A stretch of DNA of 64,000 bases from Moniliella sp. 'wahieum' (lineage: Eukaryota > Basidiomycota > Moniliellomycetes > Moniliellales > Moniliellaceae). Position numbers and translations under genes: made by a program. Positions within the stretch are counted from its first letter, which is position 1. Each line of letters opens with the position of its first letter. The stretch spans positions 62,001-126,000 of the forward strand of contig RSEE01000051.1 in assembly GCA_003971905.1 (NCBI GenBank), written 5' to 3'. Shown here piece by piece: positions 55,028 through 64,000 of this stretch. The notes beneath the pieces were generated by a model that was not told where the DNA came from, made no database searches, and worked only from the letters and a program-made list of their open reading frames with translations.

Positions 55028-58000
55028 TTACGCCGGTGGCGCATCCTGGCGGAGCTTGTTGATGTGCTGGTAGAACTGAACGTGGGAGGCCGCCGAGCCA
55101 TGGGGTAGATAAAGGAGGCAGCAACAAACGCGGCAAACGCCGACCGGGCATATGCGACCGGAATCCGTTCCACCAGCGTGTCCAGTCCCACCTTTTTCCG
55201 GAGTGTGGTAGCAAAGACGTGCGCCATCACGCTCCGTCGCACCACCTCGTCCTCGTACAAGTTGGTTGCGGCAATTTCGTCCGACAAGACATTGAGCGCT
55301 GTGGAAAGCTCAGTGGAAAGCACAGAGCGAGGCCAGGCTGTAGCTTGGTGTTCGCGCCAAATCGCCTCAAACTCCATGGCCGCATTGCGCGCAATGATCG
55401 ACTGAATGTCGCGCACGTAGCCGAGGTAAAACGGCGCAGGCTTGCCCCCCTGGAACGTCATGTTCTGGAGGAACTCGTCAGCGAGCGGCAAGCCGCACAG
55501 GACCTCTAACGACGACGAGGTGACGCCGCCCTTGTTGGCACTGGCGTCCGGGTAAAGAATCACACCGTGCTTCTCCAGTTCGATCCAAGCTTGGCGAGTG
55601 ATAAACAAGTTGGCGCCCTCGACAATGTACTTGAAATGGGGTTTGCCATCCGTATCAAACAGTTTGTTCACATTGGAGATACTGATCGCCTCGGGCCGCC
55701 CGCCACAGGGCACAAACAGATCCGCCTCGAAGTTGAGGTGAGCCGTGTTGCGGTACGACAAGCCATCCGGTACCACCTCCCCCGAGGGGAGCGTGACGTC
55801 CTTGTCGTCCACCAAGACACGGCAGCTGCCCTTGCCCAACTTGGCTACATCAAAACAGCTGATCATCTTGCGTGTCTTGGCGAGACGGACGAGCTCAGGA
55901 CGGTCCAAGCCCGCCGGGTCGTGAATCACACCCGACCCATCAATAATCGTTGTAGTCCGGTCGGACGAGAGCAAAATCTCGTTGGAACCCAAGTCGCCGT
56001 CGGGCCCGCCCGTCTGCGCGTTGGTCACCTCTTTCTCCTCCAGACCTAGACGACGGTACAGCCCCAAAACGTACTGCCGCACCGACAAGGACGTCATGCC
56101 CATACATCGTGCGGAACGCCGCCCAGCGTCGCCGCCGTCTTGCCCGTAGTATAACGACTTCCACCACGGTGCCCTGCGAGCGCGAGCATGCTCGGCACCC
56201 CAATCCATAAAGTCGGCAGTACCTTCGTCCGGACCAAAAAGAGAATTCCCTCCTTGCCATACAGATCGACAATCTCCTCCTTTCCCCTGGGCGTCTCGTC
56301 CTTGATGAGCAAATCGATCTCCGCATCAACCTACTTTTCAAAGCACAGCTTGGGATTGGCATCAAGGATGGGCAGGATGGTCCCATTAGATCCGCCTTCG
56401 GGAATGTCCTTGTTTTTCAGGTGCTGAGTCGAGGCCAGGCCGTAGTTCTCGTCAAACAGCGTACGCTGGTTGATCGAGTAGTTCTCCTTGTTGCGCGAGC
56501 GGACGATGCGGATGCCGCCACGAGCAATGTCCGAGAACCGAACGTAAAATCCACGGAAGTCCGATCCAACGACAAAGAATACGCCGTATGGCTTCACGGG
56601 TACTCTACTTCAGGGAGGAAGCCCGGATCCAGCCGGAAGGAGAGCGAGCCTTTGGTAGGGGTGTAAAAAATTGGTCTTGAGCACGCTCTTGTTGAACGCC
56701 AACAGTGCTTCGAGCACCTGGAGCTCATGGGTGCTGCTGGTCATCTTGCGGATACGATCGCGGGGATCTGAGCATCTGTGAGAACCTCTTCTTTGACGAG
56801 GCGTTGGTAAGACAGTGTCGGAACCAGTTCATCGTCCCCAGCCCCACCAGGGTAATGGATGTTGGCAAAGTGAACGTAGAGCAGCCGAATCAGATCCGGG
56901 TAGCGCTCCAGCACGTCTTGGATGCCCTCCCGTGTAAATGTTTCCTCACGGAAGCGCGTCTTGATCTCATTGAGAATCGAGGCTTGGGCCGGGTTGGCAT
57001 CGTCAAGAACGTTGCGCAATGCTTGGTACGACTGGCCCAATCGGTTGCAAAAGTGCTGCGCAAAGAGCCAACCAACGTAAGCGTAGGTGGCCTCCTGGGC
57101 CGCATGGCCTTCTTGCGGGTTGGCCGGGTCACCAACCTTGAAGAAGGGGTTGTCGGGCAAGGCGTAGAGAAGGGGGACGCTTCACGCATGATCTGATGGA
57201 TCGAGTTATCAATGGGTGGGTAGCCCGCAATGGGAAGAGGGTTGAGGAAGGCGCACAAAATGGTAACCCCATTACTAAACTGCTCCACATACTTGCGCGA
57301 GGAAAGAGCCCGTAAAGTGATAAAGATCGCTAAAACTGGAAAAATAGTTGCTGGTAGAACCTTGGCGGTAACCGATGGCCACGCGGTGCTCGGTGCTGGC
57401 CTCAACTTGGTACACCTCTGTGAGAGAACATGAAAACAAAGAAGGGTTGTTAGTGGGCAACGCAGATGAGATCAAAAGAGCCGACACGCACCAATGACGG
57501 GACCCGAACGGCGAAGGACCTCAGTCATGACCTCCTCGTACATGGCGAGAGCGTGTTCTCCGAGGCACGAGCGAGGAAATTTTTGTCAGACACCTTGCGG
57601 ATGTCAGTAAAGTCGGGGCTGTTTGGTTTTGGCACAGGTTGGACAAAGTCCGACTTGGTAAGGAAGTAGCAGTGCAGCTGTTGCTTGGACTGTGCCGACA
57701 CAGACCCGGCCGATCGGTACGACTCGAGGCGGTAGGAACGGTCAAGGGTGGTGTGTTGAGGTAGCGCTCGTCCATGCGACGCTCCCATTGGGGCTTTCCC
57801 TTGGACAGACGCGCGAGGTGGGAGGAATGAATGTAGAGCGCCCGATCCATCGTCGGCTTCCTTCTCTGGATCCACATCGAGGCTGGAGGTGTGGTTGGTG
57901 TAGGCTAGGATCTTGCGCCATAGAGGGCCATGATAGTGTGGTCGCCAATCGTGGCGGCGACTCGAGGGCAAAGTAGTTGTCGTCAATGCCGAGGCTGTGT

Positions 58001-58178
58001 GTAGAACCACTCCACCTCGGTGTGGACGAGGCCGGCTGGGATGAAGGCTTTGGCGTGCAGCAGGTCGGCTACCTGGCGGCTTGGGCGTCCTTGCCGGTAA
58101 AGACGGGTGTAGCGTACCCGGCCTGGTTGGGCACCACATGGTCCGCGGGGGTCCCGGGGCGGCTGGGAACGGACGCCA
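55028..58178 (-). CDS. GDH2: NAD-specific glutamate dehydrogenase, large type (frame-broken)
   Basis: Converts glutamate to 2-oxoglutarate and ammonium with NAD; the large fungal GDH2 form (about 1,030 residues). ATG 58178 (MASVPSRPGTPADHVVPNQA), then TPVFTGKDAQAAQVADLLHA. An intron is inferred at 57418-57491. Then KYVEQFSNGVTILCAFLNPL, YPPIDNSIHQIMREA and HAAQEATYAYVGWLFAQHF follow. The catalytic region has FSDIARGGIRIV, then NYSINQRTLFDENYGLASTQ and KNKDIPEGGSNG. NAD-binding and C-terminal parts include GVPHD, MTSLSVRQYVLGLYRRLGLE and FKYIVEGANLFITRQAWIEL. Frame changes occur near 58000, 57890, 57550-57700, 57150-57180, 56600-56740, 56150-56210 and 55100. An in-frame TAG (56331-56333) interrupts CFEK-stop-VDAEIDLL. 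The corrected C-terminus ends QHINKLRQDAPPA with TAA at 55028-55030. Confidence 0.9.
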
Positions 58179-58220
58179 TGGGGTGGGGGGGGGGGGCGAG
58201 GGGGACGAGGAAGGGGGGGA

Positions 58221-58230
58221 GATATATAGG
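58221..58230 (-). promoter_or_regulatory. TATA-like element of GDH2
   Basis: CCTATATATC on the minus strand, 43-52 bases upstream of the GDH2 start codon. Sequence and spacing suit a TATA box; no other evidence. Confidence 0.45.
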
Positions 58231-59753
58231 CTAATAGGCAGCGGCGTTGGGGGCTGTGCAGGCTGCTGTGGTGGGGGCACAGGGCTACTCGGACGTGGGC
58301 GCCCGTGAGGCGCATTTTGGCACGTGTCTGCTATCAGTACCCAGTGAGTCCTAAGGCGTTCAGGCCATGATGTGTGCCCTTATCCCATCCACACGTTCAG
58401 TCTGACCGTCTGAACGTCCATCGCGTTGATGAACTTTTCATCGTTTCGTCTCGTCGTGGTCGGTGGCCCTTGCGTCCAATTGGGCGCCCCGCACGGGGGC
58501 TGTGCGCGGTCGCCCACAGCTAGTAATACACCTGCTATTTGCCGCCTCCTTAAGCCGCCACGCGTCACGGTGTCCCCGGCGGACTGGGTGGTCTGTCATT
58601 CGATTCGTTCCGCGCCTCATCGTCCGCCCGTCGAATTGCAACCCGCTCTCGGACTGGACACTCCAAAAAGATATATCCCAACGAACAAGATGGGCGGGCA
58701 AGTATAACTAGTAGGGATGCATGGCCGTAGCCTACCCCAGCCGTCCGCCTCAAAAAGGCTGGCGTAGTGTGACGCGTGACACGTGGGCCACATAGGGGCG
58801 CCAGCTCTAGCCATCGACCCTTCTATTATATATTTGGCGCTTTCGGAACATAGCAATTGTCCGCAAAGCCCTATCTACACTACTCACCCCGAAGCAAGCG
58901 CTCAAGCTAACCCTGCCCTGTCTTACCCCTTGTGTGACATGTGACATGTGACAGATCATGTGTTCTAAGCTAGAGATAGGCCTAAAGCTTGTAGCAGAGG
59001 ACGCTTGGCTTGCTGCGTATATAAAGCTGACGTTCACCGGCTTTTACTCTGATAGAACGGCGATTGCCGTGTTCCCGCAGGTGGAGACTTATTCGCGGAG
59101 ACCTAATATACACAACCCCGCCCATCTTCGGGGTCCTTCATAGCATAAACTGAAGGCACAGTCCGGATCCAAAGACTTGTGCACTCTCGTGAGCACAGGA
59201 AGGTCGCAAAAGGGGACCTTGGGTATGTATGTTCAGCTATGTCGGGTTCGGTCCAACTAAATATAACTAAGTCCCAAGGACAACAACGGCTTGTGGTCGG
59301 GAGGGTCGACTGCAGCGGCTCCATCAGCTGGTTATGATGCTATTGTCCCTGCCACACGATCGATGAAAACCTATCAGCGTTTTCTCATGGCCTACCTACT
59401 TACCTCAACAAATTGGCTCATCAGCTCAGGCGCTCAGGTACGCAAGAGAGATTTTTGGCCCATCTAGGCCGGGAGGGTACCCTGATTTCATGTGGGGCAG
59501 TTGACCCAGGACGATGCCGTCCACCCCTCCCCCTGATGAAGTAGAGATGACGAAGCCCGTACTGACCAAGGTCAGAGAGGGCCAGACACCTCCCAGATCA
59601 CACTCAACTTCTTCCACAAGCAGACACCAGGCCAGTATCCCCACCCTCTGTGGCCCACTAGTGCCACACTCTACCCTGTGTAGCCACAATGATCGCCTGC
59701 AGCTCGATGCGACGACTACTGGGCCCTAGTTACCCTGCTAGTAAGGCAGACTG

Positions 59754-59955
59754 TAGCCGAGCAAGCCTGCCGCCTGGGGCACTCGCCTAGTCACGCTGTA
59801 GCCGATCCGGCTTGCCCTCTGGTGCCTCCCTCAGAGAGAGCCCTGGGCCCTTGTGCTCATGCCTAGTTAGTGGTTGTATAGCCGAGCCGGCCTGCCCGCT
59901 GGGGCACTGGCCTAGTCACAGCCGAGCCGATCCGCACTGCCGCCTGGCGCGCTCG
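59754..59955. repeat. Imperfect repeat, TAGCCGAGC...GCCTAGTCAC unit
   Basis: A unit of about 41 bases, TAGCCGAGCAAGCCTGCCGC plus CTGGGGCACTCGCCTAGTCAC, occurs at 59754-59794 and again with few changes at 59879-59919. Two more diverged copies start at 59799 and 59920. Confidence 0.85.
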
Positions 59956-61038
59956 TTCAGACGAACAAGTGCAACATATTAATTTTTCATGATCGCCCGT
60001 GTCCTTTGCTCTTCCTTTGGTTTTCTCTTGTGCCCTTCCACGCCCGGGAACGGTGTCTCGCTAATGGGGCCTGTTTCCCACTCCCTCGTCTTTCCGGTTT
60101 CTCCCCGTTCGGCGTTGTTTGCCAGGATAATCGTGGCTTTCCTCTACGATCCTTTGGCGTCTCTCCACCTCCTTCGTGGAGCCATGCACACATGTAATAG
60201 TCTAGAGACAAGTCCTAACCCTCCTAATAGTTGCTTCCTCTGATATCTGCCCTTTCCAGCACCAGTTCATCACCGCCCACCGTTATTCCCCTTTCCACAG
60301 CTCCCAAAATCATGTGGTTTTTTAGTCTCACCTTCAGTCCTGGCTCCGGTCCCGGCTCCAGCTCCAATTCTGGTCACTCAGGACTGCGTTATTCTCAGAA
60401 CTTCTTCCGTCCCGCCGAGTACTAATAACGGCTTCAATCACCATACTAACACTGCCTGGGCCGGCGCCCCCGCAGCCCCCTTGCCACACAAAAGCATCCG
60501 GCTCTCCGCTATACGCCCAGAGGCCTCCCCTTGTCCTTCGCCCTGCTCGGATTCACCAACAAGTCCAAGCATCAACATGCCGTGTAGGAGGGAGATTGCT
60601 TCGGATGCCGACAGGTATTCATTCAGGCTGCATGGAATGGCGCCTTATATACCAGAGGAGAAGGAGAAGCTATCACACGGTAGACGACGCGTGATGAGGG
60701 GAAAGAGACACAAAGGGGGCAAGGAAGATCTAGAACAAGGATCATACCCACATCCTGTGGGAATGTGTGTGTGATCCGTCATGCCGCGACTCGACTGACC
60801 TTTCCGGCTTCCTCGAGAGTTTGTGCTCCTTAAACCCCAACTGGTCCCAGACTGGGGTCTACCCATGGCACCCAATTATACAGCCACTTTTCCCAACGCA
60901 CTCTCCCTATCCGTCGCTTTCCCAACCCCCCGTTCAGGTTCGATATTAATATACTACCAATCATAACATGTGCTACACCACACTGTGAACAACGTGCTGG
61001 GTTTCCATCCACACGGCTATGAGAGTACTAGAAGACCA

Positions 61039-61077
61039 CCGGGCCTACGGCCCGGTCAGCTGGGGCTTCGCCCCAGC
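61039..61077. repeat. Two adjacent perfect hairpins
   Basis: CCGGGCC-TAC-GGCCCGG (61039-61055) and GCTGGGGC-TTC-GCCCCAGC (61059-61077), with stems of 7 and 8 base pairs, 3-base loops and a 3-base spacer. Confidence 0.95.
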
Positions 61078-61081
61078 TTGA

Positions 61082-61265
61082 TGCTTGGTGCACCGTCGCC
61101 ATCTTAGTCACCGGGTCCGCCTTCCCCACCGTAGCCACCGTTCCCCCCATCGCCACCTTAGCCACCGGTCCACCGTTCCACGCTGGAGGGTGCTTGGTCG
61201 CCACCTTAGCAAACGTTCCCCCGTCGCCACCGTAGCCACCGGTCCACCGTTCCACGCTGGAGAGC
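61082..61265. repeat. Direct repeats built on CGCCACCTTAGCCACCG
   Basis: The 17-mer-like unit recurs at least six times in degenerate form. A longer copy, CCACCGGTCCACCGTTCCAC plus GCTGGAG, is repeated at about 61156-61183 and 61236-61263. Confidence 0.9.
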
Positions 61266-61411
61266 GGAATAGTATTCACCACTACGCCTCGGGCGGAATT
61301 TTATCACCCATGTGCATCCGCCTGGCTGCGCCCGCCTGGAACGCGCCGGGTGAAACGTGCCAGGTGGCATGCTTGTGTAATTTTACGTAAAGTAAAAAGG
61401 GGGTCTGCGTT

Positions 61412-63874
61412 ATGATAACTCGACCCAGTCACCAAGGCCGACCGCCTCATTCGGGAGGGCTGCCTCAGCCGCGCAGCAAGTACCCTCGTCGGCCAATCCA
61501 CCATTGCCCCTCTCACCCCCGAGACCCAGGCAAGCCTGGAAAAGCTCCACCCCGTTGGAGAGGCGAACCCCTTCAGCCTCGGCCCGGGCAAGCCTTTGGC
61601 AACCACCACCACCCGCACTCGTCCCACCCACACAGGCCGCGCGGTACCGCCGGGCACCACCCTCACCGACACGACGGACAGTGGCCGTATCGTGGTGGAC
61701 TTGGACGAAATCGACTTTGTTGCCTTGATTGCCACGTTCAGAATCGACGTCGGGGCAGGTCTATCCGGTGGACCCAGCCCCTCCTAAGAACGGCCCTTGA
61801 ATGCAAGCGCTTCGTCGCCTTTCTCACCGCCCTCACCAAGAGCATTTACCACGGCACTGCCCCAGGACGCGAGCTCCTGTTGGCCTCCCGCCTTACCCCC
61901 CTGGAGAAGGCATCGGGAGGCATCCGCCCCATCGCCTGCGGGAGCTGATCTACCGCCTGTGCGCCAAGGCCATCGCTCGAGCGATCGCCCCCAACAGCTG
62001 GCTTCTCCCCACCCAGTTGGGAGTAGCATCGCAAAACGGGGTGGAGCCTATCGTACGGATGGTCGAGCGCATGACACGCCAGGCGGGGAGAACGATGCGG
62101 AACTGGGCGACTTCAGCCACGTCGCCATGCTCGACTTTACCAACGCCTTCAACACTGTGCGCCGTCGCACACTCGCCAAGGCGCTCCATGCCTACGCCCC
62201 CCATCTCCTCACCTTGGGCCGATGGATCTATGGTTCCCCCACCCAGCTCTGGGTCGCGTCGGGCGGAAATGAGACCAACGTCCTGTCGGCAGAGGGCGTA
62301 CGGCAGGGCGACCCCCTCGCCCCTTTTTCTTCTCCCATCGCAGTGCGGCCCACGCTGGAGAAACTGGAACAGGACCTGCCGCCGGGCACCTGGTGATGGC
62401 ATACCTGGACGACATTACGATTTTCGGTCCAGGGCCAGGCATTACCGGCCTAGCCGCGGAGCTTTTGGAAGACGACGCGTCAGGCCTCAAGCTCAACCTG
62501 CGTAAGTGTGTCGAGCGGGACCGGGACCAGATTCGGGAGGATGGTCTGCAGGTTCTGGGCACTTGTGTGGGAGGGTAGACTGTCGTCGATCGTGGCTCCG
62601 GGCCCAACTGGCCAGTCTGAGGGAGAACATGCCTAAGTTTGATGGCATCACCCGCCAGGGACGCCTCTTACTATGGCGGCTCAGCACTCAGACCAAGCTG
62701 CGCCACCTGCTCCGCACCATGCAGATGGAAGGAGAGCTAGACGACGTGCTGGCCGAGATTGATGCCTTCATCTGTACGGAGTTCAGACGGATCCGGGGCG
62801 ACGAGGATCCCCAAGGTGCCAAGGACGACCACTTCGACATGCTCATGAGCCTGCCTCTTCGGCTGGGAGGATGTGGCAGCCCGCTTTACTCGTATATCGC
62901 GCCCCACGCCCGTGCCGCGGCCAACGAGGTCAACGACTATCTTATTACCACTTATTTGACCGTTCGGGACCGCAAACGGCAAGGGCCAACGCATTTACGA
63001 AGCAACGCCAGCGCTGCCGCGAGATGTGGGAGCAAAGTCGACAGGAGCTGCTCCAGAAGCTGGACGCTGCCGATGGTCGCCATGTGGTCGAGCACAGCAA
63101 CCCGCTGAGCCACAACTGGCTCTCCGCCATTCCATCCGTCCCGTACCTCAAGCTCTCTGACCAGCAGGTCGGTTGGTCTCCAGCTCCGCACGCTGTGCCG
63201 CACCACGCGCAGCATGTGCAAGTGCGGCGTCATGTCCTCGCTGGAACACATCATGTCCTGCACCCGCACCCAGGCCAAGTTTGGTGCGTTGCATGAGGCA
63301 GTGCGGGAGCCCATTCTCCAGCTCCTCCGCTCCATCCCCGACACCCACGTCCACAACGAACCTATGGTGGAGGAAGAGGATGGGACGAGGCGCGGACGGA
63401 AGGCACAGCGCACACCGATTACCGCGGTGATGGGGCCCGGAGCACTGGGAGGAACCGGAATGGAGGTAGACCACACGCTGCGCGACACGGGATCGCAGGA
63501 GGCGCAGAGCGCGTACCGGCGGTGGTGCATGAGAGCACTGCGTCGCCTTTGGAACGCCGGGAGAAGGAACTGCTTCGGCTGCTTGAACAAGCAGAATGCG
63601 AGAACGCCAAGTACCAGGGACGCACTCAAGAACCGTTTTTCCCCCTGGTTTTGACGACGCGAGGATACTACGGCCAAGACGGCGGGCAAGTTGTTTGCGC
63701 ATTGGAAAGTTGGCTACTAAGTCTCAGTGGAAATGGTTCCTCGCTCGTATGTCAACCACGTTCCTCCGTGTCCACACGCGCTTCCTAGGGTACGGGACCG
63801 GATGGCGCGAGCCGGAGGGTCCTGATATCCTGGCGATCCCCTGGTCCCTTAATCTTGGTGGCGCTTCCAAGTAA
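61412..63874 (+). mobile_element. Non-LTR-type retroelement remnant
   Basis: A plus-strand region coding for a reverse transcriptase and a C-terminal cysteine motif, interrupted by many frame changes. No long terminal repeats, integrase, protease or RNase H motif was seen, and no poly-A tail or target-site duplication could be identified. The 5' boundary is unknown; the hairpin/repeat block 340 bases upstream may belong to it. Confidence 0.75.
61412..63874 (+). CDS. Reverse transcriptase (frame-broken)
   Basis: Copies element RNA into DNA. The N-terminal part reads LIREGCLSRAASTLVG, then ESLEKLHP-like spacing and GAGLSG. Fingers region: LLASRLTPLEKASGGIRPIA followed by GELIYRLCAKAIAR. Motif A is LDFTNAFN (about 62129-62152). 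The segment GSPTQLWV and motif B, GVRQGDPLAP, follow. Motif C is YLDD (62402-62413) with two catalytic aspartates. A downstream zinc-ribbon-like motif, CKCG then HIMSC, lies at about 63217-63261, followed by a long helical tail. Frames change near 61560-61600, 61760, 61945, 62100, 62395, 62570, 63000 and 63210. All RT motifs remain, so either the copy is recent and mis-sequenced or it decayed by indels only. In my knowledge similar RTs occur in several fungal and oomycete genomes; the clade is not assigned. Confidence 0.8.
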
Positions 63875-64000
63875 CCCCCGCAAGATGAACGGTTCGGTTT
63901 AGACGTAGCGTTCCCCCTGTCCCAGCCTTAAGCTCTGTCAATGATGCCACAACCAAGAGGTAGATAGCTCGTACGCCTGCATCTTATATGTGGGAAGATC
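63875..64000. other. Window edge, nothing seen
   Basis: No feature supported in the last 126 bases. Confidence 0.5.

Larger units (their letters stand above)
58179..61411. other. Gene-poor region between GDH2 and the retroelement
   Basis: About 3.2 kb without a recognisable gene. It has repeated GTGACATGTGACATGTGAC motifs (58932-58955), the imperfect repeat block at 59754-59955, and hairpins and repeats at 61039-61265. Short open frames (for example 60481-60774) show no known motifs. Such material is compatible with transposon-derived or subtelomere-like DNA, but no telomere repeat is present. Confidence 0.45.

Noticed and set aside
3519..56333. Reassigned stop codons (TAA/TAG read as Tyr)
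   Set aside because: Only two cases were seen, and TAA, TAG and TGA all serve as natural stops of other genes in the window. Sequence error or mutation is simpler; kept only as checks.
60481..60774. Plus-strand 97-codon open frame as a small gene
   Set aside because: Composition and lack of any motif give no support beyond an open frame in repeat-rich DNA.

Overview
ORGANISM. The window is nuclear DNA of a GC-rich filamentous or yeast-like fungus, most likely a basidiomycete (inferred). Seen directly: short spliceosomal introns (57-163 nt) with GT donors and CAG/TAG acceptors, an intron-containing tRNA-Ser, and fungal gene families: YTP1-like, HAL4/SAT4-type kinase, GDH2-type NAD-glutamate dehydrogenase, ALG6, a complex I NDUFB8 subunit and a PINX1/GNO1-like G-patch protein. 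The complex I subunit argues against a Saccharomyces-type yeast. No operons, Shine-Dalgarno sites, CRISPR arrays or phage genes were seen. LAYOUT. 0.2-9.4 kb: makorin-like zinc-finger/RING gene (-), small two-helix membrane protein (+), YTP1-like membrane protein (+), coiled-coil protein (+), DHHC palmitoyltransferase (+). 10-14.2 kb: long Ser/Pro-rich unidentified gene (-). 14.2-18.4 kb: gene-poor, one unidentified candidate gene (-). 18.4-21.6 kb: LRR-RhoGEF-PH gene (+). 22-23 kb: Ala/Glu/Pro/Lys-rich gene (-). 23-26.7 kb: AT-richer stretch without recognisable genes. 26.7-28.8 kb: forkhead transcription factor (-). 28.8-31.6 kb: intergenic with short tandem repeats. 31.6-33.0 kb: PINX1-like (+). 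35.1-40.1 kb: eIF4G (-), divergent from a small cytochrome b5 gene (+, 41.0 kb). 42.5-45.2 kb: TDP1-like (-). 46.2-54.2 kb: unidentified membrane protein, HAL4-like kinase, NDUFB8, ALG6 (all +). 54.5 kb: tRNA-Ser(UGA) (-). 55.0-58.2 kb: GDH2 (-). 58.2-61.4 kb: gene-poor repeats and hairpins. 61.4-63.9 kb: non-LTR-type reverse transcriptase remnant (+). GENE STATE. Most long conserved genes are interrupted by one-base frame changes while protein homology continues in the next frame. Several of these fall in G or C runs of 7-8 bases. Short genes and the 594-codon kinase are intact. The simplest reading is consensus indel errors in the assembly rather than mass pseudogenisation, so coordinates below give gene spans and approximate break points. 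HOW THE GENES RELATE. This is ordinary housekeeping content: translation initiation (eIF4G), N-glycan assembly (ALG6), respiration and nitrogen/carbon metabolism (NDUFB8, cytochrome b5, GDH2), DNA repair and telomere/rRNA biology (TDP1, PINX1), signalling (kinase, RhoGEF, palmitoyltransferase) and transcription (forkhead). I see no compelling novel multi-gene system. The most interesting items are the LRR-RhoGEF-PH architecture, the unusual +4 C in 5' splice sites, the poly-C acceptor tracts, two in-frame stops at apparent Tyr positions, and the hairpin/repeat block next to the reverse transcriptase.
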